Assembly (NCBI GenBank): GCA_902363835.1
Contig: CABJBM010000018.1
Span: forward strand, 1-64,000
Length of the DNA stretch: 64,000 bases
From: Lachnospiraceae bacterium
GTDB taxonomy: Bacteria; Bacillota; Clostridia; Lachnospirales; Lachnospiraceae
Reading direction: 5' to 3'
Numbering within the stretch: position 1 is the stretch's first letter; every line of letters begins with the position of its first letter. The translations under genes and the position numbers were made by a program. Under the pieces are notes generated by a model, which worked only from the letters and a program-made list of their open reading frames with translations, had not been told where the DNA came from and ran no database searches. Shown in pieces: positions 1-7,604 of the stretch.

Positions 1-95
1 GCGATAGCTTGGAAGAGGATCCTCCTTTCAAATGATCAAGATGATTAAAAATGAGTATAATTTCCCCTACCCCAAGGTGGATGGGCAATTCTATG

Positions 96-1673
96 CTACG
101 CTACCTTGGATATTCTCATTTTCTTATTTTCATATTTGTAAAGATTTTGACCTATAGCAACTAAAAAAATCTCCAACTTGACAGATTCAATGCCTTTTCT
201 TACGATTCTTTTATACCATCTGTTATTTTTCATGATTCCAAAAGTTCCTTCTGCTTGGATAGATCGATTCATCCGAAGAAGGGCTCCATGGATACTTTCG
301 AGATTTTCAATCACTTCTTTGTGAAACGATGTTAATTCTTCATTTAATCGAATGGTTCGGTTTTTGTCTGTTTTCTTACACTGTTTTGCATAAGGACATC
401 CGCTGCAATCCTCACAAGTGTAGACTTCCTCTTGACGTCCGTACTGATTTCCTTTTACGTACTTGCGATAAGAAAATACAAATCTTTTTCCATTTGGACA
501 GATTAAATCTCCCTGTCCATTTCTTTTAAAGTTTACAGCTCGAAATAAATTTTCATGATACTTTTTATCGGTAGTTTCTTTTTTAAACATTGGAAACTTC
601 ATATATTTCTTCATTCCATGCTGTTCGCAGTACAAGTAATTATTATAAGATCCATATCCTGCATCAGCAGTCGGATACTCCGGATAAAATCCGTATGTTC
701 GTTTGAATTCTTCCATAAGCGGTATAAAACAATCCATGTCTGAACGGTACTGATTCACATCAAGGACCGCTATGTATTCATCTGCCACACCTACCTGTAC
801 ATTGTAGGCGGGTAACAGTTGATCATTTCCCATATAGTCCGTTTTGATACGCATAAACGTAGCTGAATGATCTGTTTTTGAATAACTGTTACGATCAGGG
901 CCACAGATAGACACCTTTTCTACATACTCTTCCAGTTTGGATACGTATTGCAACAAAGTCTCATACTGTTTCTGCTGAACAGACTTTCGATGACCTTTCC
1001 CGTAAACAAATGTTATACAATCCAGTTCAAAGAAATCAGCGTAACGAGATACCATTTCTTTTAATTCTTCTGGAATGTATTCCGTATTCGTTTGCATCTT
1101 AAGACCTGAGAACGCTAACGTACTGTTGATTTCTTCTAGCAAAGCAGTTATCTTTTCAAAAAGTCGGTATCTTGATTTTTCTGTTGCCTTCTTCCATACC
1201 CAGGAATACTTGTTTGCGTTTGCTTCAAACTTTGAGCCATCGATGTAGATATGGTTAAGATCCACGTGCTCATCTGCAAAGATCTTTTGATTAATATCAT
1301 AAAAGATTTCTTCAATAGAACTGGCGAGAACTTCGTTAATGAAATATCCAAAGGTACGGTAAGTCGGATGTTCATTATCCATGAGATACATAAATCTAAT
1401 ATTAACTTTACAGCTGTCCTCCAGTTCTCTAAGTGACATATACCCCTGGGTCATAAACCCAAAGAGTACCGTTTTTAGCATGTTAATCGGATTATATCTG
1501 ATACGTCCTGTTTCATAGTCAGGCAGGCATTTCAGGTACTTTGTTAAATTAATTCCCTCCATGAATTGATCAAATGTTAAAACCGGATCACAAATATCTA
1601 GAAAATCTGAAATAAACAGTGGCAAAGTTGCTTGTTTTGTTTTAAAATAATCTATGGTATTGTTTTTCGTCAT
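96..1673 (-). CDS. IS1182-family-type transposase
   Basis: Encodes 525 residues, a normal full length for IS1182/IS5-like DDE transposases, so the protein appears intact. The N-terminal half carries the typical insertion-sequence helix region (RYNPINMLKTVLFG and the DNEHPTYRTFG stretch). The middle has the catalytic-core start YIDGSKFEANANKYS, which contains a D-G-S motif. A later segment reads TADAGYGSYNNY, the second acidic region. Near the C-terminus a Cys-rich insertion (CEDCSGCPYAKQCKK) precedes the QAEGTFGIMKNNR helix, where the last catalytic Glu is expected. The function would be cut-and-paste movement of the element. There is no passenger gene. The ATG is the only sensible start, and a hairpin lies just upstream of it. 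Assignment to the family is from recognisable motifs; the exact IS name is not known. Confidence 0.88.
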   Translation of the reverse strand: MTKNNTIDYFKTKQATLPLFISDFLDICDPVLTFDQFMEGINLTKYLKCLPDYETGRIRYNPINMLKTVLFGFMTQGYMSLRELEDSCKVNIRFMYLMDNEHPTYRTFGYFINEVLASSIEEIFYDINQKIFADEHVDLNHIYIDGSKFEANANKYSWVWKKATEKSRYRLFEKITALLEEINSTLAFSGLKMQTNTEYIPEELKEMVSRYADFFELDCITFVYGKGHRKSVQQKQYETLLQYVSKLEEYVEKVSICGPDRNSYSKTDHSATFMRIKTDYMGNDQLLPAYNVQVGVADEYIAVLDVNQYRSDMDCFIPLMEEFKRTYGFYPEYPTADAGYGSYNNYLYCEQHGMKKYMKFPMFKKETTDKKYHENLFRAVNFKRNGQGDLICPNGKRFVFSYRKYVKGNQYGRQEEVYTCEDCSGCPYAKQCKKTDKNRTIRLNEELTSFHKEVIENLESIHGALLRMNRSIQAEGTFGIMKNNRWYKRIVRKGIESVKLEIFLVAIGQNLYKYENKKMRISKVA

Positions 1674-1691
1674 AGTTAAATTTTACCACAA

Positions 1692-1736
1692 AAATAGGAC
1701 TTCCGATGCACGAACGTGCTTCGGAAATCCTATTTT
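1692..1736 (-). promoter_or_regulatory. Hairpin between IS end and transposase start
   Basis: A long imperfect inverted repeat (AAATAGGA..TTCCGA..GCACG, then CGTGC..TCGGAA..TCCTATTT) lies about 20 bases upstream of the transposase ATG. Such hairpins in insertion sequences often limit read-through transcription or translation from the flanking DNA. That role is inferred here. Confidence 0.5.
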
Positions 1737-1886
1737 ATTGAGGAGTTATTTCACAGCCCCTTTTTGAAATAATAGTAAAAAAGATTTTCTCATTGTGCCG
1801 ATTATGTTCATTTTGTGTATAATTGGGATCGTGTTGTGTTTCAATACGATTTACTTTTACCTCATCAAAAAGAAAAGGGATTTTTC

Positions 1887-2912
1887 CTATTTTCCCGATA
1901 TACACTCTCTAATATTTCTTAACAGCCTCCAGACGTTGTCTCCATAATTGCTCACTAGCGTAATCGTAACATTTTCACTCTGATTATATAAAGAAATAAA
2001 GCTTACACCAGGATCACAGCCTTGAAAATAAGGATTATATCCGTTGTCGCCAGCCGGTTCCAACCAGATTCCATAACCGTAGTATCCTGCTTCCCTATTT
2101 CCACTGTGGCAGCGTAACATTTCCAAAGTTGTTTTCCGTGTAAGAAGCTTATCTGACAAAAGAGCTTCCCAGAATTTCCCCATATCATCCACTGTCGTAT
2201 AGGCACCGCCTGCACCAGTGCCTTTTGCATCGACACTGTATATATTTGTGCGGAACCTGTTGCTTTCTTTTTCGAAAATATAACTGTTGGCACACTTTGC
2301 CGGAAGTCTATCCTTTTCATAGTAGCCTGTAGAACTCATTTTGCAGGGATCAAAGATTTTCGATTGAAGATAAACGTCAAACGGTTGATCTGTCACAGCT
2401 TCGATCATCATTGCCAACACCACAAATCCGGTGTTATTGTATTGAAATTTTGTGCCCCGAGGATACATCATTGGTTTGGAAACAAACAGGGGCAGCAAAT
2501 CTGAGTTTGTTCGAATTTTGTAGTTGGGAAGGTCTTTCCACAGATCTTCATACTCGTTTATGACACTTTCGTCAAAGTAGTCAGGGATACCGGATGTGTG
2601 CGTGAGCAATTGCTCTACGGTAATATCCGTGTCAATCTGATGCCAGTCCAGGGGAAGTATATTCCCAAGTGTATCATGAAGACATAATTTTCCGTTTTCA
2701 ACCAGCTGAAGTATTGAAACAGCGACAAAAACTTTTCCCGCAGAAGCAGTCTCAAATTTCGTTCCAGGTGTATTGGGAATTTTGTTTGGAAAATCTGAGT
2801 AGCCGAATGCCTCTGTAAAAACAGGCCGTTTATTATTTGATATCTGGATGCAGCCTCGAAAGCCGTGATCAATCGAAATATGCCTGATACGGTTAACATC
2901 TATCATATTCAT
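1887..2912 (-). CDS. Serine hydrolase, beta-lactamase class C-like
   Basis: Encodes about 341 residues from the chosen ATG. It shows the class C beta-lactamase / D-alanyl-D-alanine peptidase fold signatures: the S-x-x-K tetrad SAGK around residue 57 and a Y-x-N motif in FQYNNTG. Such proteins hydrolyse esters, D-amino-acid peptides or beta-lactams through an acyl-serine intermediate; the substrate cannot be told from sequence. No signal peptide is visible, so it is probably cytoplasmic. The start was placed at the ATG at 2912 because GGAGAA sits 6-12 bases upstream; an upstream in-frame extension to 2999 runs into the tRNA terminator and is unlikely. It stands alone between the IS and the tRNA genes. 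It could equally be called an esterase; it is not evidence of antibiotic resistance. Confidence 0.8.
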   Translation of the reverse strand: MNMIDVNRIRHISIDHGFRGCIQISNNKRPVFTEAFGYSDFPNKIPNTPGTKFETASAGKVFVAVSILQLVENGKLCLHDTLGNILPLDWHQIDTDITVEQLLTHTSGIPDYFDESVINEYEDLWKDLPNYKIRTNSDLLPLFVSKPMMYPRGTKFQYNNTGFVVLAMMIEAVTDQPFDVYLQSKIFDPCKMSSTGYYEKDRLPAKCANSYIFEKESNRFRTNIYSVDAKGTGAGGAYTTVDDMGKFWEALLSDKLLTRKTTLEMLRCHSGNREAGYYGYGIWLEPAGDNGYNPYFQGCDPGVSFISLYNQSENVTITLVSNYGDNVWRLLRNIRECISGK

Positions 2913-2965
2913 AAACATTTCTCCATGATGGTTAATGAGTCCATTATAGCACACTTCCTTGCGCA

Positions 2966-3007
2966 AAAAAAGACATGATTTCCTTTGATGGAAAATCATG
3001 TCTTTTT
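2966..3007 (-). terminator. Terminator of the minus-strand tRNA-Leu unit
   Basis: Inverted repeat AAAAGACATGATTT / AAATCATGTCTTTT with T-rich flanks on both strands, 3 bases downstream of the tRNA-Leu(AAG) 3' end on the minus strand. Confidence 0.75.
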
Positions 3008-3009
3008 AA

Positions 3010-3093
3010 TGCGGGAGATGGGACTTGAACCCACACGATCATACAACCACAAGATCCTTAGTCTTGCCTGTCTGCCAATTCCAGCACTCCCGC
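3010..3093 (-). tRNA. tRNA-Leu (anticodon AAG), copy 1
   Basis: An 84-base class II tRNA. The acceptor stem is GCGGGAG/CTCCCGC with discriminator A. The D-arm shows AATTGGCAGAC, the T-arm GGTTCAAGTCC, and there is a long variable arm. The anticodon stem CAAGA/TCTTG encloses the loop CTAAGGA, giving anticodon AAG with A at position 34. It differs from the plus-strand copy at 3388-3471 at only two places, both in the variable arm. CCA is not encoded. It is transcribed after tRNA-Leu(CAG). Confidence 0.92.
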
Positions 3094-3145
3094 ATGTCAT
3101 ATAAGAAGTAAAAACCATACAGCTATGACCGCCTGTATAGCTTCA

Positions 3146-3229
3146 TGCAGAAGAAGGGACTTGAACCCTCACAGTATTGCTACCACACGGACCTGAACCG
3201 TGCGCGTCTGCCAATTCCGCCACTTCTGC
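3146..3229 (-). tRNA. tRNA-Leu (anticodon CAG)
   Basis: An 84-base class II tRNA with acceptor stem GCAGAAG/CTTCTGC and discriminator A. The anticodon stem CACGG/CCGTG encloses TTCAGGT, giving anticodon CAG for the CUG codon. It is the first gene of the minus-strand tRNA pair, with the promoter at 3263-3291. Confidence 0.94.
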
Positions 3230-3262
3230 ATTTCGTTGTTATCTCTCGCAACAACAATAGTT

Positions 3263-3291
3263 ATTATAGTATACAAGCTCCTATCTGTCAA
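3263..3291 (-). promoter_or_regulatory. Promoter of the minus-strand tRNA-Leu pair
   Basis: On the minus strand TTGACA (3286-3291), a 17-base spacer and TATAAT (3263-3268): a perfect sigma-A consensus placed about 35 bases before tRNA-Leu(CAG). Confidence 0.85.
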
Positions 3292-3346
3292 CAACATTTC
3301 TCCAAATTTTTCAAATATTTTTTTTGTATATATTTTTCAAAAAATA

Positions 3347-3375
3347 TTGACAATTTCAATCAAGGGTGCTAAAAT
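3347..3375 (+). promoter_or_regulatory. Promoter of plus-strand tRNA-Leu(AAG)
   Basis: TTGACA (3347-3352), 17-base spacer, and an extended -10 TGCTAAAAT ending at 3375, 12 bases before the tRNA. It is divergent from the minus-strand tRNA promoter. Confidence 0.8.
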
Positions 3376-3387
3376 AAGTCTCGTTGT

Positions 3388-3471
3388 GCGGGAGTGCTGG
3401 AATTGGCAGACAGGCAAGACTAAGGATCTTGTGGGTGTATGCTCGTGTGGGTTCAAGTCCCATCTCCCGCA
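3388..3471 (+). tRNA. tRNA-Leu (anticodon AAG), copy 2
   Basis: An 84-base tRNA almost identical to the copy at 3010-3093 but in the opposite orientation, with the same CTAAGGA anticodon loop. It has its own promoter. The T-rich CTTTTTAATATTTTTTATTT that follows could serve as a simple termination signal. Confidence 0.92.
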
Positions 3472-3497
3472 CTTTTTAATATTTTTTATTTTACCCA

Positions 3498-3525
3498 TTG
3501 ACATATTTCTCTTTTTGGGTATAAT
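3498..3525 (+). promoter_or_regulatory. Promoter of tRNA-Asn
   Basis: TTGACA (3498-3503), 16-base spacer, TATAAT (3520-3525), 13 bases before the tRNA-Asn 5' end. Confidence 0.82.
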
Positions 3526-3538
3526 ATAAGTCATGTAT

Positions 3539-3611
3539 TCCTCGATAGCTCAGTCGGTAGAGCAAACGGCTGTTAACCGTTGGGTCGTAGGTTCAAGTCC
3601 TACTCGGGGAG
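3539..3611 (+). tRNA. tRNA-Asn (anticodon GTT)
   Basis: A 73-base class I tRNA with acceptor stem TCCTCGA/TCGGGGA, D-loop AGCTCAGTCGGTAGAGC, anticodon loop CTGTTAA giving GTT, and T-arm GTAGGTTCAAGTCCTAC. A run of seven T follows at once and is a likely termination signal. Confidence 0.95.
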
Positions 3612-3672
3612 TTTTTTTATTGCCCAAAACATTGTTTTGCAAGCTGGTTGTATTTTGATACGGAAACCGGCA

Positions 3673-3900
3673 TCAATCCAAATTTTTTATAACATCAGGC
3701 ACCCCTTCGTGATCATTATCAAGAGTCACATAGGCTGCATTCTCTTTTACCTCTTCCGGTGCATTCCCCATTGCATAGCTATATTTTACAGCCCCCAGCA
3801 TATCGATATCATTATGCCCATCACCAAAATCCATGGCTTCTTCCATTGTAATTCCCTGATGATTGCATAAATAGCTTACATTCCCCCTTTTTTTATCTGC
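3673..3900 (-). pseudogene. C-terminal remnant of a Cof-type HAD hydrolase
   Basis: The minus strand keeps an open frame of about 75 codons whose product includes MDFGDGHNDIDML, then YSYAMGNAPEEVKENA and NDHEGVPDVIKN. This is the conserved C-terminal motif IV region of Cof-family HAD phosphatases, including the metal-binding GDGxND. A stop codon (3901-3903) interrupts the frame just upstream, and the N-terminal catalytic Asp motif (DxDGT) is absent. The gene is therefore a truncated, non-functional relic. Nothing intact lies between it and the PTS operon terminator. Confidence 0.75.
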
Positions 3901-4034
3901 TTATACCATTTTTCTTCCGGCACAGAGTATATGGCCTTTAGGCTCCCCTTAAGGTTCCAGGTCTCTTATAACCTTCCATGTCTCTTATAGCGCTGAAATT
4001 TACAAACGCTGCTCCAATCCATGTTTTTACCACA

Positions 4035-4072
4035 AAAACGGACTGCCGAAATTCCCATCCGCAGTCCGTTTT
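4035..4072 (-). terminator. Terminator of the nanE-PTS operon
   Basis: A perfect 12-base-pair inverted repeat (AAAACGGACTGC / GCAGTCCGTTTT) lies directly downstream of the EIIA gene on the minus strand. The A/T tails provide the U-run. Confidence 0.85.
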
Positions 4073-4077
4073 ACCAC

Positions 4078-4485
4078 TTACTCTTCCATTAATTTTTCCA
4101 CAATATTTACTACGCCTTCCGCCCCGGCAGACCGGATATATCCGGTAAGCTCTTCCACGGAAGAATACAGCCCTCTTTCCGTCAAAGCCGTTATCAGCAT
4201 GGGGAGATTGACCCCTGCCACAGCCTGCAGATCATAACCTTCCGCAATCAGATGCACAATGGCATTGGAGGGCGAACCTCCAAATAAGTCAACCAGCACC
4301 AGACATGGCAGGTCATTTCCAAAGGCCTCCAGCTTGTTTTTCAGCGAGCTGACCAGGCTGTCCAGGGACTGGTCCGGACGAAATGGCAGATACGAAAAGT
4401 TCTCCTGTTCCCCAATCACCATTTTAACCGTCTGATACATTCCTTCGGCCATTTCCCCATGTGTCATTGTTAAAATATTAACCAT
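4078..4485 (-). CDS. PTS mannose-family EIIA component
   Basis: Encodes 135 residues, the usual length of a single-domain EIIA of the mannose/fructose/sorbose family. The N-terminus MVNILTMTHGEMAEG places the phospho-acceptor His at residue 9. The later LVDLFGGSPSNA stretch is the family's conserved core. It would receive phosphate from HPr and pass it to EIIB, in the cytoplasm. It is the last gene of the operon, 9 bases after EIID, with the terminator just beyond. The substrate is unknown; the NanE-like gene at the head of the operon suggests an amino sugar or similar hexose derivative. Confidence 0.9.
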   Translation of the reverse strand: MVNILTMTHGEMAEGMYQTVKMVIGEQENFSYLPFRPDQSLDSLVSSLKNKLEAFGNDLPCLVLVDLFGGSPSNAIVHLIAEGYDLQAVAGVNLPMLITALTERGLYSSVEELTGYIRSAGAEGVVNIVEKLMEE

Positions 4486-4494
4486 ATCTTCTCC

Positions 4495-5322
4495 TTAGAA
4501 AACATGCAGGAGCGAACCCACAGCTCCGATTATTATTAAAATCACCAAAAGCTTTATAACAGACATATTCTTTTTGTCATGCAGGTACCAGATGGTCATG
4601 ACTACTATAAACGGAAGCAGGCCGGGCATCAGGCCATCCAGAATGGTCTGAAGCTGTGTGGTGCTTTCTCCATTCGTCCATGAAACCGGCGTTGACAGGG
4701 ATACGAATTGAGCGGACAATCCTCCCACTACCGTAAGGCCAAGGATGGAAAGAAAGGAGGTTGCTTTGGCAATCATAGCCGGGGAGAAAATCTCGGAATC
4801 CATGATTTTTAAGCCTTCCCGGAATCCGAACTGAACACCCCACATGGAAAATCCCAGGGTAACAGCACTCCAGAGAACCATAAAAATAATGGGGCCAAGA
4901 ACATTCCCTTCCAGTGCCAGGCCCATGCCAAAGCTCAATAAAAGTGCATTGCCTGTACTGGCAAAAAGGGAATCCCCTAATGCGGCCATTGGGCCCATGA
5001 GTCCGGACTTAATCGCGTTAAAAACGTCATCCGGAATATCCTCGCCCTTTGCCCTCTGCACTTCCATTGCTGCTACTGCCCCTATTAGCGGAGTGCCAAT
5101 TGTAGGTTCCGTATTAAAAAACGACATATGACGGCTTAATGCGGCTCCCAGTTCCTCTTTATTCTTGCATATCTTTTTCAGAACAGGCACCATACTCCAG
5201 GCAAAGGCCACGTTCTGCATGCGTTCCCAGTTCCATGCAGATGTATTGGACAGCAGCCACCGGATTCCTACCTTATATATATCCTTTTTTGTTACTTCTA
5301 TATTATCACGATTTCCACCCAT
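4495..5322 (-). CDS. PTS mannose-family EIID component
   Basis: Encodes 275 residues, a typical EIID length, with the conserved N-terminal part MQNVAFAWSMVPVLKK, the FFNTEPTIGTPLIGA segment and the GPMAALGDSLF motif. The hydrophobic C-terminal half provides membrane anchoring. EIID forms the membrane channel with EIIC and occurs only in the mannose-class PTS. The ATG overlaps the EIIC stop by one base (TAATG), and GAGGAGG lies upstream, so the two genes are translationally coupled. Confidence 0.92.
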   Translation of the reverse strand: MGGNRDNIEVTKKDIYKVGIRWLLSNTSAWNWERMQNVAFAWSMVPVLKKICKNKEELGAALSRHMSFFNTEPTIGTPLIGAVAAMEVQRAKGEDIPDDVFNAIKSGLMGPMAALGDSLFASTGNALLLSFGMGLALEGNVLGPIIFMVLWSAVTLGFSMWGVQFGFREGLKIMDSEIFSPAMIAKATSFLSILGLTVVGGLSAQFVSLSTPVSWTNGESTTQLQTILDGLMPGLLPFIVVMTIWYLHDKKNMSVIKLLVILIIIGAVGSLLHVF

Positions 5323-6086
5323 TAGTAAACCTCCTCTTGACTTGCTTTGCCCAACATGCTGATCATAGCCAGGGCAGCTCCGATTAACGCCACTGTAAAG
5401 ATAGGCAGTCCCAGTGCTGAGATCAGTATAAAACCAACTATGAAATATCCCAGAAGGGATGGGGTTGACAGAAGCATCTTAAGAAGAACAGCCATACCTA
5501 ATGCAGGAAGCATGCCGCCGATGGCAGTGATAACCTTTGTAAGCCACTCTGGTATGAACTGAACAATATTCTGGGCAGCAGAGGCCCCAAAATACAGTAC
5601 CAAAAATACAGGCACAAAACGAAGCACAAGTGCAATGATCTGTGGCAGCCCCAAAGTCATGAAAGTAAGCTTTGTCAAATTGCCTTCCGCCGCATATTTA
5701 TCTGTCTTATGTACCAGAAAAGAATTGATGGTGGCAAACAGCTGCCATACAAATGTTCCGATCAGTCCTAAGGGAACGGCTATGGACACGGCCATTTCTG
5801 CGGATACCCCTGTGGATAAGGCGAGAGCAGTACCAACATATCCTGCAATGTTAATATCAGATGCCATGGCTCCTCCCGGAGTTACGGCGCCTATATACAA
5901 TGCATTGATGGTAGCTCCGATAATGATCCCGTTCTTCACATCGCCCATAATAAGGCCAACGATCAATCCTGCTACAAGAGGCTTTCCAAATACATGGTAG
6001 GAAATCCCCTGTCCTCCCAGCCACGGGGTAGCAATCCAAGCCAGATAGGCAAAAAGTGCAATTAGAACTGCTTGCAATAATGTCAT
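5322..6086 (-). CDS. PTS mannose/sorbose-family EIIC component
   Basis: Encodes 254 residues, strongly hydrophobic with several predicted membrane spans. It carries the family signatures PLVAGLIVGLIMGD and GAVTPGGAMASDINIAGY. It is the sugar-translocating membrane subunit, working with EIID and phosphorylated by EIIB. It sits between EIIB (18 bases upstream) and EIID (1-base overlap). The specificity of mannose-class EIIC proteins cannot be read reliably from sequence. Confidence 0.92.
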   Translation of the reverse strand: MTLLQAVLIALFAYLAWIATPWLGGQGISYHVFGKPLVAGLIVGLIMGDVKNGIIIGATINALYIGAVTPGGAMASDINIAGYVGTALALSTGVSAEMAVSIAVPLGLIGTFVWQLFATINSFLVHKTDKYAAEGNLTKLTFMTLGLPQIIALVLRFVPVFLVLYFGASAAQNIVQFIPEWLTKVITAIGGMLPALGMAVLLKMLLSTPSLLGYFIVGFILISALGLPIFTVALIGAALAMISMLGKASQEEVY

Positions 6087-6104
6087 AATCTCTCCTCCTT
6101 ATCC

Positions 6105-6557
6105 TCAGAACCGGTTTTCCGGCTGTCCGGGTACTGTCTGCATAAAAATCTCCACATTTTCACATTCTTTTAAGGCGCATACGGCTGAATAGTTTTCTTC
6201 ATCCAAATGAACCGTCTGGGCGAACTTCCTTCTTCCCTCTGCCATGCCCACATTCCCTACATTTAAGGTCCACTTATAACCGGGATTGGCATCTATGATT
6301 TGCTTTGCAGTCACCGGAGCCTTTGTAATGACCATTACATCATTTTCCCCGTACTTTGACAGAACCTTCATCCCTTCTTCTACGGTTGCTACAACCAGCT
6401 CTACATTTTTTGGAGTTGCCATTTTCAATGCTTTGGTAATAATTACATTGTTTGCCGCCGTATCGTCAACGGCGATGATCACCTTTGCTTTCAGCTGTTT
6501 CAGCCACGCAGTTACCACCTGACCATGTACCAAACGGTCGTCTACTCTTAAAAACAT
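6105..6557 (-). CDS. PTS mannose-family EIIB component
   Basis: Encodes 150 residues. The N-terminus MFLRVDDRLVHGQVV is the hallmark of mannose-class EIIB, with the phospho-His at residue 11. The start was chosen at 6557 because GGAGGGGAAT directly precedes it; an in-frame ATG 18 bases upstream has no ribosome-binding site. It transfers phosphate from EIIA-His to the sugar. The 54-base gap from the epimerase stop is the largest in the operon. Confidence 0.92.
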   Translation of the reverse strand: MFLRVDDRLVHGQVVTAWLKQLKAKVIIAVDDTAANNVIITKALKMATPKNVELVVATVEEGMKVLSKYGENDVMVITKAPVTAKQIIDANPGYKWTLNVGNVGMAEGRRKFAQTVHLDEENYSAVCALKECENVEIFMQTVPGQPENRF

Positions 6558-6611
6558 ATTCCCCTCCTGTTCCAATACATTGTTTTTTAGTTGCCATTCT
6601 CTCCCATTGCT

Positions 6612-7361
6612 TTAATGCCTGCTTCTTTCTGCTTCCCTCCAGTTGTTCTGATAACCGCTTAACAAATCCACGAAACGCTTTGCAGTAAGATGAGGTCTTG
6701 TGATAGCGCTTCCTACTACCACCGTGTGCGCCCCTAAAAACATGCATTTCATGGCATCCTCCGGAGTATAGATATGGCCTTCCATAACCATGTAGGCGTC
6801 ATTCCCAAAATCCCTGCACATTCTCGCAAACTCTCTTAAATCAGGCAATTCAATATCCTTTGTGGCTGCCGTATATCCATAAAGCGTAGGTCCCACAATG
6901 TCTGCGCCCATTTCAACCGCGCGTTTTGCCTCATCATATGTAGAGATGTCCGCAAAGGTCATTGCTTTTGGAATTGCCTCTTTTACCTTTGAAAGCAGCT
7001 CATAAGCAACTGTTTTTTCGTGGGTAATCTGTTCCGTGCAGTCCATGGCAATAATATCGGCTCCTGCCTCCCATACCTCCTTTGCAGCCTCCAGGGTTGG
7101 TGTAATAAACACATCCGTATCATCGTGCCAGATCTTATATAAACCGATGATGGGAAGGTCTACCGCCCCCCGGATGGCCCGGATCTGTTCCGGCGAATTG
7201 GCCCTGATCCCCACCGCTCCTGCCCATTGAGCGGCCTGTGCCATTTTCACCACAATATCGTCGCTGTAAATGGGATCGTCATGCTGCACCTGGCAGGATA
7301 CAATCAACCCGCCTTTGAATGACTCAAGGATCTTTCTTTTCTCAGGGTCCTGTGTCTTCAT
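6612..7361 (-). CDS. nanE: NanE-like N-acylglucosamine-6-phosphate 2-epimerase
   Basis: Encodes 249 residues, close to the family norm of about 230, forming a ribulose-phosphate-binding-type TIM barrel. NanE converts N-acetylmannosamine-6-phosphate to N-acetylglucosamine-6-phosphate. Conserved active-site regions are visible: GLYKIWHDD (equivalent of the catalytic Lys), DIIAMDCT (the catalytic Asp region), GPTLYGYT (phosphate loop, usually GTTLSGYT) and VMEGHIYTPEDA (the catalytic Glu). The Lys motif context differs from the common IKRDY form. The start at 7361 has GAGGAGG 7 bases upstream. It heads the operon with the PTS, but no nanA, nagA or nagB is present in the window. The true substrate may therefore not be ManNAc-6-P. 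Confidence 0.8.
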   Translation of the reverse strand: MKTQDPEKRKILESFKGGLIVSCQVQHDDPIYSDDIVVKMAQAAQWAGAVGIRANSPEQIRAIRGAVDLPIIGLYKIWHDDTDVFITPTLEAAKEVWEAGADIIAMDCTEQITHEKTVAYELLSKVKEAIPKAMTFADISTYDEAKRAVEMGADIVGPTLYGYTAATKDIELPDLREFARMCRDFGNDAYMVMEGHIYTPEDAMKCMFLGAHTVVVGSAITRPHLTAKRFVDLLSGYQNNWREAERSRH

Positions 7362-7403
7362 TTTAAATCCTCCTCGTTTTTGCTTTGCTTCTGTGATAAG
7401 CAC

Positions 7404-7432
7404 ATTATAACACAAGTCCCATACATTCTCAA
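7404..7432 (-). promoter_or_regulatory. Promoter of the nanE-PTS operon
   Basis: Minus strand: TTGAGA (7427-7432), 17-base spacer, TATAAT (7404-7409), 43 bases before the nanE start. The GATAAAA repeats abut the -35 box. Confidence 0.8.
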
Positions 7433-7500
7433 TCATTTTTTATCTTTTTTTATCTTTTTTTATAAAACCAATCCTATATTTATCATTTTTTATCATTCAC
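7433..7500 (-). promoter_or_regulatory. Tandem GATAAAA repeats, probable operator of nanE-PTS
   Basis: Reading on the minus strand towards the -35 box, units GATAAAAAAA, GATAAAAAAT and GATT follow each other at a 10-base period. Two more units (GATAAAAAAT, GATAAATATA) lie further upstream. The same arrangement precedes the glycyl-radical enzyme gene, and a related palindrome precedes the DeoR gene. DeoR-family proteins often bind direct repeats of about this size, so this is a candidate DeoR operator. Confidence 0.6.
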
Positions 7501-7557
7501 CTATAAAAGTAATGGAAACACAAAAATTCACAGGCGTAATTTCCTGTGAACAAAAAA

Positions 7558-7593
7558 ATCATGTCAGATAAAAGGATCATTGCCTGACATGAT
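7558..7593 (-). terminator. Terminator of the deoR-type gene
   Basis: ATCATGTCAG / CTGACATGAT stem of 10 base pairs followed on the minus strand by a T-run, 12 bases after the regulator stop codon. A second perfect 8-base-pair inverted repeat (TTCACAGG / CCTGTGAA, 7527-7550) lies beside it, upstream of nanE. Confidence 0.8.
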
Positions 7594-7604
7594 TTTTCCA
7601 TTTG

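Larger units (their letters stand above)
1..1772 (-). mobile_element. IS1182-like insertion sequence, left end outside the window
   Basis: The element holds one transposase gene plus flanking sequence. On the right, an inverted repeat pairs TTATTTCA (1747-1754) with TGAAATAA (1765-1772) around the block CAGCCCC. I take this as the probable outer end, but that is an inference. No matching inverted repeat is visible between position 1 and the transposase stop at 96, so the other end probably lies before the window. Target-site duplication cannot be assessed. Confidence 0.6.

Noticed and set aside
1887..2912. Reading the serine hydrolase as a resistance beta-lactamase
   Set aside because: The S-x-x-K and Y-x-N motifs are shared by many esterases and peptidases, and there is no signal peptide; resistance cannot be claimed.
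3200..3529. A 109-codon plus-strand frame across the tRNA-Leu region
   Set aside because: It overlaps two tRNA genes and two consensus promoters; not a plausible gene.
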